Assembly: GCF_042453785.1 (NCBI RefSeq)
Contig: NC_091673.1
Location: 7,461,001-7,525,000 of the forward strand
Direction: 5' to 3'
DNA: 64,000 nt
Origin: Malus domestica
Lineage: Eukaryota; Streptophyta; Magnoliopsida; Rosales; Rosaceae
Part shown: one piece after another, positions 24,707-36,225 of the stretch
Layout of the letters: each line of letters opens with the position of its first letter
Numbering within the stretch: the first letter of the stretch is position 1
Notes under the pieces: model-generated
Database searches by the model: none
Told to the model about the DNA's origin: nothing
The model's input: only the letters and a program-made list of their open reading frames with translations
Program-made: the position numbers and the translations under genes

Positions 24707-25659
24707 ATGTCTCAGGCCGTATCCAATGTCAGCCCCTTTTTCCCACTGTCATCTGTGAAAACCAGAAATGTGCGATACCCTGTTTTCTCAAAACCAATTA
24801 ATGGTGGCGGATGTTTTAGCCACAGTAGTAAGAACAGCCTTAAGGCCATGGCAGGCGATGCAAGAGACAACCTTGACCACATGCAGAGGGCCACCAAGCT
24901 CCAACAACAGCAGGCCCAGCCTAGAAAGAGAGCTGCCCCAGCGCCGCCCATCGGTAAGTTCGAATTCCCACTAAAAAGTTTTAACTTTGAAGCTTTAGGA
25001 CTGCTTTGGTTGTTCGTAAGCGCTTCTGCTAGTAGTGTTTTCATTGGAAACGCGTTGAAAGTGTCTGTCAGGGAACTTGAGTCAAATTCTTTTTGGTGAC
25101 CCACCCTTTTACTCTTTCAGAAACACGGTCTCAAACATGTCCTAGAATTGAATAGTTTAAGAAACAAAATTGAAATTTGGCAGGGTTGTGGGACCGGTTT
25201 CCAACGGCCAAGACGGTGCAGCAGATGATGGAGACGATGGAGGGTCTGATGGACGACCCGTTTGCCTACTCCGGCGGGTACAGGACGCCAGTCCCGAGCG
25301 AGACGGGCGGGTACAGCAGGGGAAGGACGCCGTGGGAGATCAAAGAAGGTGAGGATGCTTACAAGGTGAGATTCGACATGCCCGGGATGACAAAAGAGGA
25401 CGTGAAGGTGTGGGTGGAGGAGAAAATGCTGGTTGTGAAGGCCGAGAAGGCGGTCAAGAAGACGGAAAATGGGGCGGTGGTGGAAGAAAACGGGGAGGAG
25501 TGGTCAGCCAAGAGCTATGGGAGGTACAGCAGTAGAATAGCGTTGCCGGAGAATATTCAGTTTGAGAAGATTAAGGCTGAGGTTAAAGATGGGGTCTTGT
25601 ACATTACCATTCCAAAGGCGTCCATGACTTCCAAGATTTTGGACATCAACGTTTGTTGA
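24707..25659 (+). CDS. Small heat-shock protein (HSP20), probably chloroplast-targeted (240 aa, 2 exons)
   Basis: This is an ATP-independent holdase chaperone. Exons are 24707-24953 and 25184-25659 with a GT-AG intron; 723 nt in frame. The N-terminus is Ser/Lys/Arg-rich and poor in acidic residues, as a plastid transit peptide would be (about residues 1-50). Residues 93-107 (TVQQMMETMEGLMDD) form the Met-rich amphipathic helix typical of plastid small HSPs. The alpha-crystallin domain spans about 130-232, with RFDMPGMTKEDVKVWVEE and the late GVLYITIPK consensus. Heat-shock elements lie upstream. The exon-2 sequence is markedly GC-rich compared with the flanks. Mitochondrial targeting is the alternative. 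A 5.9 kb LTR element begins 106 bp after the stop codon. Confidence 0.9.
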
Positions 25660-25764
25660 GTGATGTCATGGCCTCTTTCTTTTCGTTGTTCAAATGCTTC
25701 CATGACTTTCCGGTAATTGAGATCACTTGTTCATAGGGATTTTGAGTATTTCCAATATGGTGCA

Positions 25765-26296
25765 TGTAAGACATATTCTGAAATCACAACAACAAGATAT
25801 TAGGATCACGAATAAATCAAATCAATATGAAATAGAGATCGATTAATTATATTGAACTTATCTGTAGAATTCGGAAGACATGGTTATAAAGGTGAAGCCA
25901 TTGATCCTTACGAACAAAGTAGAAGTAGTCTTCTACTTCCAGTACCTCTCAATGAACTCTACTATCGAAATAGGTTTATAGTTTCCGTGAGTTTCTATCG
26001 GTATGGAAGCAGGGACTGCTCCTAGGTTATATAGTTATGGTTTCAATCAATTCCTCCCTATTATCGGAAAGGATATCAACCCAAATCATATCTCATCAAT
26101 TATAGTCCCATCATGATTCTTATTCCTTGTATTTACTTAATAAAGGTCCTTAATTGATTGCATGTAATTAGGACTCTAATATGTTTATTTCCTTAAGGCA
26201 CCGAGAGTCCTAGAGATTTCATTAACTTGATTGCCAAGTCAATATTCCCTCAATTATTCTCGGCATAATCATTGTCATTCACAAAATGGTTTTACA
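25765..26296 (-). repeat. 3' LTR of the 5.9 kb element
   Basis: 532 bp, TG...CA on either strand, downstream copy in element orientation. It lies 106 bp beyond the small HSP stop codon, so HSP transcripts that do not terminate early would read into it antisense. Confidence 0.93.
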
Positions 26297-29099
26297 TTCT
26301 CCCACTTGAATGTCAATGAGAATACCTTAACGAGATAAATATATATGGTGATCACTTGAGTCCACTAAAGTATGCAATCATACCTTTCAAGTAACTTGTC
26401 ACTTTGAGACTAAGTGCAGAACCAAGGAAAACAAGGCACATATTGGACAGTTTCTTGCACTCCATGATTACATGCACACTCAACTCAAAGCACTATGTTA
26501 CTAACAAAGTCATGATATCAAGAGCTAATAGTTAAAACATTAGCTCACAATAGTCGAACTGAAAATATGAAAAATATATTTCAGTACAAAAGTAGTTCAC
26601 AAAAGAACTCAACAACGTTGGTAACAAAATCCAACTTTTCTGTCATTTTAGAATATAATAAGAGAACAAGTAAAATACGACATACTGTTTACAAAATCAG
26701 GATCCCTTATTAAAACTTATGAACAAATTTTAAACCAAATTTACTCTTAAAGTATCAGCCACTAAGACTTCAAATTTTCAATACAAAAGGTAATCTTTAC
26801 TCCCACTGATTAAAAGAGTAAAAGAAAAATAAACTTTATAAATGTCTATAAAACGAAACAGATACCTTTCACATACTCCCATTAGCAAAACATTAGTCAT
26901 GGGATCTAGAACATAAAATTTGTGAGCTCAACATCTTTATTTTAGATATCTGTAGGGAAATGATTCTCATGACTGAAAAACTATACAAAATTATTTGGTC
27001 AGTTTTGTTCATCTAACAATTGACAGAAATAGAAAACTTTAACTGAATGTTTTCTTATTGCATCAAAAGCATATAATTCCAGAATCATCTTTGGACAGAA
27101 ACTAATTATATTAGGTTTGCATAGCTAAAACACAAAATACAAGGGCAAACGTATATAGCTTCAACACTTTTGAGCAGATGAAGTATATGCAATCTTGTCA
27201 ATTTCATGTTTCACTATACATTGATTTATATTTGTACTGAATAAGAAAACACTTTTGAGCAGATTAATTATTCATCAATAACATATAAATCACAAGTCCA
27301 ATTTCTTGAACAACATATAAGAATTAATAAGTAAAACACCTTTGAGCAGAATATACTCATTAACCCTTCTTGAATTTCCTACAAGATTAGTTGCATATGT
27401 AACAAATAAAATATAAACAAGTATGATAATGTACGTTTTATCTATCAAAACTATGATCATTAAAAACATGCAAAATTGATGAGTGTGAAGCCCATAATAC
27501 ATTATTTCTCCCACTTGGGCAAACACTCAAAATTGCAAGATTAAACACTAGAGAAAGTGGTTTTCATATAACAAAATATAGGCTAGTTGAATCAATAAAG
27601 ATAGTGTACACAATCCATTATATAATATAACATGGCAAATTTTTACAAAGTTTGGAGTTAGAAAAACTATCAAAATTGTAATCAAATAGGACACGTTGCA
27701 AGGTATGCAAAACTCCATTAGTATTTCCCAAGCTCCACCAAAATTTCAAATTTAATCATAATTTAAATAAAACCAATTTCCAATCTTTAATATGCTCAAA
27801 ACACAAAAATTTCTTAAATAAATTTGTTGAGTCACAAAATAGTTGGTTTGGACATAATAAACCAATCTATATGTATCAAAATTAGGATTATATAAGGAAC
27901 AATATCTCAACACCATTAATCGATCTAAAAGTGACAAGTGATTATATCAACCAATGGCTACAAAATTTATTTTAGTGTATGAGAGAAGACCCACATATGT
28001 GTTAAATATTAGATCAAAAATTAAAATGAAACCTAATAAGAGAATCCAAACTCAAAATTTATGTTTTAATTCTAAAACAAAGTAGAATTAAAGTAAACAC
28101 ATAGATATCTCAACAACATCAATTTTTAACAATAATTTTAATCCAATTTAGAACTCACAGAAAATTAAGGCAAAAGATTGGCAAATTTACCTACTCATTT
28201 TTGATTATGCAAGATTCATCATGGAAGTAGTCGAGTTGTGGTGGATCGAACCAACTTCAAATTGCATGATTGTTACACCTTTGGGCAGAAACTCATCATG
28301 CAAAGAAAATACATGCATAGCTAGCTAAAACATAAAATACACAAAATACATATAGCTTCAACAGTTTTGGCCAGATGAAAATACGTTAGAAGGACTTTAT
28401 GATTTGCTATAATACTAATTTATAATTGGTGAGTGATTTCCTAAAATTCCCATTGGGACAAAAGTATTCACCATATAAATTAGAATTCTGATTTTTTTTT
28501 TCTTTTCAAAATAATCCTTTAGAATAGTATTAAATAACCGTTTAGTTGGATATTCAATGATTCTCAAAAGATTCAATCAGACACAAAAGTATGTCGTTAT
28601 TGCCATTGAGCAATAGAGTTCTGGAAAGAGAAAATATGGTTATTCAGTTATTCGATAGCGACCAAAATGATCAATTAGTAAACTGATGCCACTTTCCAAT
28701 TTTCTCTCAAAAGACAATCATCATAATCAGAATTGATGACCAAACAAAACATTGGTTTAAGCAAAACAAACCAATACATCTTTAAATCAAAATTCAATCA
28801 GTGTTGTCTATATAAAATTCATTAGTATTGAGAATTTGCATATAATAAGGACATATTGGAACCATAAACTTGTACAATAATTGGTACCAATAGATGTACA
28901 CAAATCAGTTAAACAATATCACATAACAAAACTAGTTTGAAGTACCAAAATTCAGCAGTACTACTTTAGTTTGCAAATTCACTAAAAACTCAATTCTCTT
29001 TAGATTGTCATGAAAATTTTCAAGTCTGAACTAGACATATATGACTACTATTTTTCAAAATTTCATGATTTTTAAAATCTTATAAGCGAGCCAAAAATG

Positions 29100-29720
29100 A
29101 ATTTGAAAAGAGAGGTGCTGCAGAAACAGCAGAAAATGTTCAGTACATACCTGAGATTACAAATTCACTAAATATTCATTGTTCATCCGATATGCATCAA
29201 ACTTTTGAGACATAAAGTAAACATAAAAATTTGTTATTTCCCAAAATTTCATAATTTTTGAGACTTTACAAGTGTACTAAAAGAAAATTATAAATGGGAT
29301 ATGCTGCAGAAACGGCAAAAATTCTGCAGTACATACCGGAGACTAAATAATTCACCAAAAATTTAATTTTTCTCCAATATGCATGAAAGTTTTTAGAAAT
29401 GAAGTAGACATATAAATTTACTGTCACCCAAAGTTCCATTCTTTTTGCAATCTTAAAAGTGGGCTAAAATTAAAATCGAAATGAAATGTGCTGCAGAAGC
29501 TGAGTAAATCTGCAGTACAGTCCCAAGATTAAAAATTCACCAGTAACTCATTTTCAGACCAATGCTGGTGAAAATTTCCATACTTCAAATAAACATCTCA
29601 ATGTATATCATACTAAAATCTCAAGAATTTATGAGTTACATTGATATATCAAAATAATATCACAAACAGACTATTCTGCAGAAGTCTGCAGAATTCCAGC
29701 AACATAGTATCACACTTAAA
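29100..29720. repeat. Diverged tandem repeats of about 190 bp inside the LARD
   Basis: At least four units are centred on a GCTGCAGAA...CTGCAGTACA core, at about 29115, 29305, 29490 and 29680. Each is followed by a phrase like AAATTCACCAAAAA. Divergence between units is substantial, so the array is old relative to the LTRs. Confidence 0.6.
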
Positions 29721-31080
29721 AATTTACCATACATCCATTTCTTGTCCAAAAAACTTGAAAAAATACCAGCGTCTACAATCCATTTAATATTACGAAATGA
29801 CCGAATTTCATAATATTTGGAGTTATGGAAGTCTATCAAGCCCAGGTTATTGAAATGAATGGGTTTCCTTTTAATGAGACTTTAATGGAGTCATACCACT
29901 ATAATGTAGCACGATTAATTTTGACAAAAGTTTAGGCAATAAATAATTCACACCACAATTGAATCAATTTATTAAAAAATTGAAAACCTAATACGAACCG
30001 TCTGAAAGCAATTCATAATAATGTAATTAACCACACATCAAAATTATGACAGCAAGCAATCCTTCATAATACAATAATTTGTTCATATATACGTAAGTTG
30101 CCAAATAGTTTCACCATTATCGGTTCATCAGAAAACAAACAAATTGGGAATGCCTTTTAGAACATGTTAATTAACAAGGCTAAATCCAAATTTTAAATCA
30201 TGAAAGCATGAAATCCAATACAATATTCATCCAGAAAACTCACATCTGAAAGGGTTAATTTAATAATTTGACATAATCGTAACAGAGAACAGCCCAAAAT
30301 ACAAGCAAATTTTTTTTTTTAAAGCTAGATTTTGCAACGTAATAAGCGGAAGCATAAATTCTCAACTTAATCAATTTTGAGATGGAAAAATAAATAAGAA
30401 AATAAAGGTTGATTGCCCAGAATCAACAATATCTTGATCAATTTAGTTGAAACCAAAAGCTTAATTTTAACTCAACCAAATTAGGTAGATTAAATTGTAC
30501 GATTTCATACCTTTTCGGAGAGAATTCTTACCGGAAAACACCAAATAGATCCAAAAGCCGCTATTGAGCTGTTTTGCAAGAGAGCTAAAGACTTCACACG
30601 CAAGGGAGAAGACCCCGTACTGTTTCAACGGCCTATCTCACCTTTTTTTTTAATTTTTTTTTAAAATTTTTAATAATAATGAAATCGAATTATCGCAACT
30701 AAATCGATAATAAGAGGATTATATAATAAATCCAAATATCATCCAACATTAGGTTTGGTCAAACGCCATCAAAACCTGCACTTAGTTTACAAAATTCATG
30801 CAATTCGAAAAGAAACCATTTCATATTGCAATTCGAAAAGAAGTTTTCTTTTAACGGTGAAGTACTAGAACAATAGTGACTTTGATTATATATATATATA
30901 TAAATATATACTTTTATTTTTCCGTAAAATATAAACATAATAAACTTACGAAAATTTAATTGATACAGAATTCAGAATCGTGGAAGCATGTTAACTGATT
31001 TCATAGGATAGAATGATAGAAATCAGCCAACTAAAACAATATCAAATAATTACCTTTAATCCGAACCCTAAGCTTGTTGT

Positions 31081-31095
31081 GTGGCTCTGATACCA
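31081..31095 (-). other. Primer-binding site (initiator tRNA-Met)
   Basis: Read on the minus strand, TGGTATCAGAGCCAC lies two bases inside the right-hand LTR. This is the standard plant Ty1/copia-type priming sequence and sets the element's orientation. Confidence 0.9.
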
Positions 31096-31097
31096 CA

Positions 31098-31629
31098 TGT
31101 AAAACATATTCTGAAATCACAACAACAAGACATTAGGATCACGAATAAATCAAATCAATATGAAATAGAGATCGACTAATTATATTGAATTTATCTGTAG
31201 AATTCGGAAGACATGGTTATGAAGGTGAAGCCATTGATCCTTACGAACAAAGTAGAAGTAGTCTTCTACTTCCAGTACCTCTCAATGAACTCTACTATCG
31301 AAATAGGCTTATAGTTTCCGTGAGTTTCTATCGGTATGGAAGCAGGGACTGCTCCTAGGTTATATAGCTAGGGTTTCAATCAATTCCTCCCTATTATCGG
31401 AAAGGATATCAACCCAAATCATATCTCATCAATTATAGTCCCATCATGACTCTTATTCCTTGTATTTACTTAATAAAGGCCCTTAATTGATTGCATGTAA
31501 TTAGGACTCCAATATGTTTATTTCCTTAAGGCACCGAGAGTCCTAGAGATTTCATTAACTTGATTGCCAAGTCAATATTCTCTCAATTATTCTCGGCATA
31601 ATCATTGTCATTCACAAAATGATTTTACA
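31098..31629 (-). repeat. 5' LTR of the 5.9 kb element
   Basis: 532 bp, upstream copy in element orientation, followed by the GTGCA target duplication. It should contain the element promoter. About 97-98% identical to the other LTR by eye count. Confidence 0.93.
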
Positions 31630-31634
31630 GTGCA

Positions 31635-32667
31635 TGCTTTTCCAGTTAAATGACCTCGAACTTCTTGAACCTGAAACAAAGACGGAAACAAAGCCTAAGC
31701 ATATTGCATTCCTTCAAATGATGTCATGTGACCGAAGAATTTCTTAGAACTAAGATAAGACTGAACCAGTCCACTCACTGCTCTTTGTCAATTAATGTTT
31801 GGGGAAATTAACCGGAACAGGTTACAAATTTATAGTATAAAAACAGAATTGAATGAACACTGTTGGGAAAATTTCGCAAATAGAACTGGTTATAAATTAT
31901 TAGTAAAAAACAGGAGTGAAGGGACACTGAACAAACAAGAGATACTAAACCGTTGCTGTATGCGAACATGATATACTAAACCGTTGTTTATATACGAATA
32001 TGTTAAAGCAGGGAAGAACAAAACCCTCGTCCAAAGAACGGTAATTATCAGCTGTCCTCTGAGTAATTTTATGAGATCGGACACAGGATCTGCGGGCACC
32101 TCTTCAGCACTTTCACCAAGAAAAGAATGGCTTTGAAAAATGGGGGCAGATAAGCGAAAGCTTTACGTTTGAGAAATTGTGATACATAAACGTACCATGC
32201 TCAGCTGCAACCAAGTAAAGGCCATGGACAAACACACTAGTTGGGTTCTCACAACTTGTATTGGAAGACTCTGAAGTTCTGCGACGCGTTTTGTTCATTT
32301 TACAACCATGGAATCTGAAACCAAATTAAAATCCAGAAAACTAATTCTACATAATAAAACTAGATGCAACTGGAGAAATCGTATGTACTTAAAAAATCAT
32401 CAATATTCGGAAATTATAAGAGCAGCAAAGCAAAGAAATTGACCTAAAAGGGAGAACCTTTAGAAATGGTTTCACCTATCCTTTCACCGCTAGGTCATGA
32501 AAAAACTGTTGTCCACTTGTCCCGATGCCAGAGGAGGTTGTTACAGTACTTGATGTGAGGAAAGAAGATCATCATCATCATCATAAGTTTCAAAATTGAC
32601 AATGTTTTATAACAAGCAAAAGCTCAAGTTTGAAAATTGAATTTTTTTTTTAAATTTTTTTGTAGGC
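31635..32667. other. Intergenic, possible fragment of an unrecognised minus-strand gene
   Basis: The first bases continue the small HSP downstream DNA interrupted by the LARD. On the minus strand, 32313-32190 and 32110-32040 contain gene-like peptide text (TRRRTSESSNTSCENPTSVF, and later VPADPVSDLIKLLRGQL) with possible GT and AG sites between. I could not assemble a convincing complete gene. Confidence 0.35.
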
Positions 32668-34030
32668 TAAAATGTCAAAATAATCCTTGTGTTTACACGT
32701 TTGATTAATTTAGTCCTCGTGTTTTCAATCTGGTTGATTTAGTCCTTATGTTTTAAACCGTTACCCAATTTGATCAATTCCGTTAATTTACTGTTAAATA
32801 TTTCATTTTAAATTATTAAAAAGCCTGTTTATTTAAGGAATATGAAAACTCAATGTAAAACTAAAAAATAAAGTAAAACAAAAGTTCAGATTAAAAACTC
32901 AAGGCAACATCTCCAACCACGAACGTGCAGTGGGGGAGGGAGATCCACAGGAGGAGAAGGGGTGTAGATCGATGCTACGAAGGTGGTGGACGCGGAGATG
33001 ACTCAAATTAGGGTCGTATGGGATTAACACTGGTGCATGGGAGTGGAGAGCAACAAACATCGATGTATCTTTAGAGAAATGACGCAGAATTCGATGGCAG
33101 GTCGGGAGACCGTGGGGGTCAAATTTTTTCAGGGAGAGATAGGATGGGTGGTTATGGGGCTATCCATGGTGGTTGCTTTGATTTTCTTAATTTTATTCTT
33201 TCTTTGATTTTTTTTATTTTTTTTTATTTTTATCAATTTGAAACATGTTTGTAACGTTTTATGGTAATTGGATGGAAAAAGGAGCACATTGACTAACCGA
33301 GTTAAACACAGGGTTTAAATTGACAGAATTGAAAACACAGGGACCAGTTGGTCGGAAGGCTAAAACACAAGGATCATTTTGTTGGATTTGTGACCAAGTG
33401 GACAACAAGCCAAAATACCTTTCGGCTAATAAAATAGAATAAGGAAAAGGGGGACATCATTATGATGTCTAGCCCTTGATTTGTGGCTTTTACAAAGGCA
33501 AAGAATATGTGGCCTTGTGTGATGAGTGTAGCCAAAAGAGAGAAGAGGAGAGAGAGAAGGCGGGGCCTTTTGTTTATATTAAGGCATTTGGTTATGCCTT
33601 TGGAAGTGGGGGGAGCGGCAGATGAGAGAAACCAGGGAGAGCATTCGGCTTTCCCGTTTGAATATGAGCTGCTCCTTCCCACCATTTGTAATAATCCCAT
33701 TTTGTTAGTAATCACTCAATCAAAGATGTTGGTGCTACTTATGTAGCTTTTGGGAGAGAAGGATTTTGATATGTGTTTCTTCTTCTCCATTTGTTTCTTA
33801 GTTTGAGTGAGAGCTATTGATTGTATGTGACATTTGGGTTTGAGAGTTAAAACTCTATTTTCTCCTTTTGATATTAGTGGAATTTCCTCGCCGTCTCGGA
33901 ACTGGACGTAGGCTTACGCCGAACCAGTATAAATCCTTGTGTCATTTGGATTATTTGTCTTATCATATTTTGCTGTTGTTGCTTATTGGTTTCATATTTG
34001 ACGCTTCCGCACAACACATTTTAACATTTA
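32668..34030. mobile_element. Mutator-like MITE interrupted by a solo LTR
   Basis: The left end contains AAATGTCAAAATAATCCTTG followed by related phrases (TCCTCGTGTTTTCAATCT). The right end, read in reverse complement across the solo LTR insertion site, gives AAATGTTAAAATGATCCTTG and then GGTCCCTGTGTTTTCAATTC. The terminal repeats are thus at least 100 bp, diverged. The interior has no transposase. Exact outer borders and the target-site duplication are not resolved. Confidence 0.6.
33380..34016 (+). mobile_element. Solo LTR, 637 bp, 5 bp TSD
   Basis: It begins TGTTGGATTTG and ends GCACAACA. CATTT is duplicated at 33375-33379 and 34017-34021. Near its 3' end it carries text typical of plant LTRs (CCGTCTCGGAACTGGACGTA). 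No internal region or partner LTR is present, so it is the product of LTR-LTR recombination. It splits the right terminal repeat of the surrounding MITE. Confidence 0.85.
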
Positions 34031-34543
34031 AGTGCTCCTTTATTACAAACAATACTATGTACTAAACTACATTAAGGAAAATGGAGAGTTTGAACTCAAA
34101 GTAAATTAAAGAGGAAGACACTAGCAATCTACCACTTGCATCTTAATATGCGTTTTAGCCCGCAATTAGGTTCTTTTACGTGTATAAGCGCGAATTTCCA
34201 AAGATCCAACTTGTTGCGAGTAAGCATTAACTCTCTGTAGAATCCTAAACGACCTTTCGTGAAAGGAGCATGCAGCGGAGTAAGCATTAACTCTCACAGA
34301 GTCTGTGGCCTCTGCACCATATCAAGCAAATGCCTCTGCCATCTTCAGCTCTTTACCCTGTTGGAAGGAACCATTAATTAGGCATGTAAGGTGATAGGTA
34401 ATCGTTGTTTTCGCTACGTGAGGGGGAATGGGACTGATGCGGGAAGCCTTAGGTTCGAATGTTGCCTGACAATAACAAGAAAGCCTTTCGACAACTACAG
34501 TTGAGAAACCAAAAACTTATCAAATGTATCGTGTGCATATGAC
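34031..34543. other. 3' flank of HHL1, with a possible alternative last exon
   Basis: On the minus strand a short in-frame extension is possible: a donor GTGAGT directly after the last HHL1 sense codon (34546) could splice to about 34358, adding GKELKMAEAFA before a TGA at 34324-34322. The unspliced reading gives a stop at once. Confidence 0.4.
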
Positions 34544-36225
34544 TCACTTTCCCTGTTCTTCGGTTTTTCCTTCTGATTCTTGAGACTCGGATAAGTTTAG
34601 CGTCGTCAGCTTGCCAAACGATTCTTTTGCATCTCCAAAAAAATCCTTCACTTTGTCAAATGTGGTTTTGAGCTTGTCTTTTGTTGGTAGCTGAAAATTG
34701 AGTTCAGAATCGCAGACGATATTAAAGCAAAAGGTAATCAAACAAGCTGATGGAACAGAAGATTTGATTTCAACTGTAGTGTCTAGATACCACCAAATTT
34801 CCTACCAGAAGAAACGAAACCCTCTAGTTCAGGCCATGAAGCTTGTGACCGGCTGAATGTCTAATACGGTAATACCTTACAATCTCATGACAAAGATGAT
34901 GGAGTAGGCGAATTACCTCAATTACATCCGAGGTAGAAAGTGCTGCTCTCATATTACCGTTTTCCTACACGATTGCCACAGAACAGACTTAGGCACTGAA
35001 CAGTTTTAAGCATTTTAGTGGTGAGAAAAGAATAAAATCATCTACAAATGAACTTTTACTTAATGTAGAGGTTATAAGAGCATTACGACAATTTTGTAGC
35101 CATATCTAAAATCAGTAGCTGACCGCAACACTCGGTACTGCTTAAATGCTGTCTTCTGTATTTCCTTCTCATCCTGTTGAAATAAAAACGAAACAAGAAT
35201 TTATACAATTGAGAATATGAAGCCGCTTGCGAAAAATGTTTAATCACCATACAAAACGCATTTGGTTACTAAACGTAAAAGCAGAACATCAAGCAACGAG
35301 AGAATAAAGCTGCTTGAAAAATGTTTAACCACCATACAATTCGCATTTGGTTACTAAAAAAGCAGATCATGTCCCTAACCCGCAATTAATCAACAATGTT
35401 GGACCATCTCCGCCACAAGGATTAATCAACATGTCCCTAACCCTCGATTAATAAACATATACCTAAACCGCAATTAATTAACATTTCTGTGTCTATACAG
35501 ATTACAGAGAAGCATCCGAGCTTGTCTGTAATCTGTATGGACACAGAAATGTTGGACTCTCTTGACATGAACACAAAAACAGCTTGTTTAATAAGCCGCA
35601 ACAAGCATGGACAATGTAAATTTTGATTTTTTTTTTTTTTTTTTTTGAAAGGACAATGTAAATTTTGATTGAGCAAGTAACAAATTATATGCAACTAATT
35701 CAATAACAAAGAACAAAACTCACTCTGTAAATAACTGCAGCAAGATTTCTAGCAAGTGTATCTTTGTATATATATTTCCCCAGAAAGTTATCTTTTGCGG
35801 CAATCATGATTTTAGCCGTTGTACCACCTGATATCACACTAAGTGGGTACCATAGGTAAACCTGTCCAAGCAACAAACAAGTGAATTAAAAGAAACAGAG
35901 GAGAGAGAGCCAGGGGGAGACAGGGGGGGGGGAGAGAACAAACATTGGCCATTCGGATAAAGACGACGAAGCGAGGGTTGCCGTCGTCTTCAATCTTGGG
36001 CATGGCAGGAGGCGGAGGCCTCTTGGGTTGAAACTGGCGGGCCATCATTCCCCTTTTGCCCTTTGATTCAACCACCAGCGCGCGGCGGACCTGCCTTTGC
36101 TCAGCCGCTTTCTGGGTCGTCGTCTTTGTGGAAACCAATGAGTGCCTGACCAGACCATCTTCGTGGGTCCTCGAGCTCGACAATGGAAGCCGAACCGCTG
36201 CGTTTAGAGACAAACCCACCTCCAT
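34544..36225 (-). CDS. HHL1, HYPERSENSITIVE TO HIGH LIGHT 1, chloroplast thylakoid protein (233 aa, 5 exons)
   Basis: In Arabidopsis HHL1 is a thylakoid protein that associates with photosystem II core and LQY1 and is needed for PSII repair under high light. Exons (minus): 36225-35944, 35861-35724, 35173-35087, 34964-34917, 34690-34544; all GT-AG, 702 nt in frame. The N-terminus (MEVGLSLNAAVRLPLSSSRT) is Ser/Arg-rich, a plausible transit peptide. The conserved core runs from about residue 75 (MPKIEDDGNPRFVVFIRMAN) through VYLWYPLSVISGGTTAKIM, a likely membrane segment, to RVLRSATDFRYGYKIVENGN. The C-terminal tail is charged. An alternative splice extending the C-terminus is possible. Length and sequence match the family; recognised from memory of the Arabidopsis protein. 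Confidence 0.92.

Larger units (their letters stand above)
25765..31629 (-). mobile_element. 5.9 kb non-coding LTR retrotransposon (LARD-like), 5 bp TSD
   Basis: Two 532 bp LTRs (25765-26296 and 31098-31629) begin TGTAA and end TTACA. GTGCA is duplicated at 25760-25764 and 31630-31634. Next to the right-hand LTR is a minus-strand primer-binding site TGGTATCAGAGCCAC (31095-31081), complementary to initiator tRNA-Met; next to the left-hand LTR is a purine tract CAAGTGGGAGAA (minus). The element therefore reads right to left. The 4.8 kb interior has no gag or pol and no frame above about 80 codons, so it must rely on proteins from another element. By eye the LTRs differ at about 13 of 532 positions, nearly all transitions. 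Confidence 0.93.

Noticed and set aside
32040..32330. Small minus-strand gene with possible intron
   Set aside because: The peptide text looks gene-like, but I could not find a consistent start, splice pair and stop, nor name a family.
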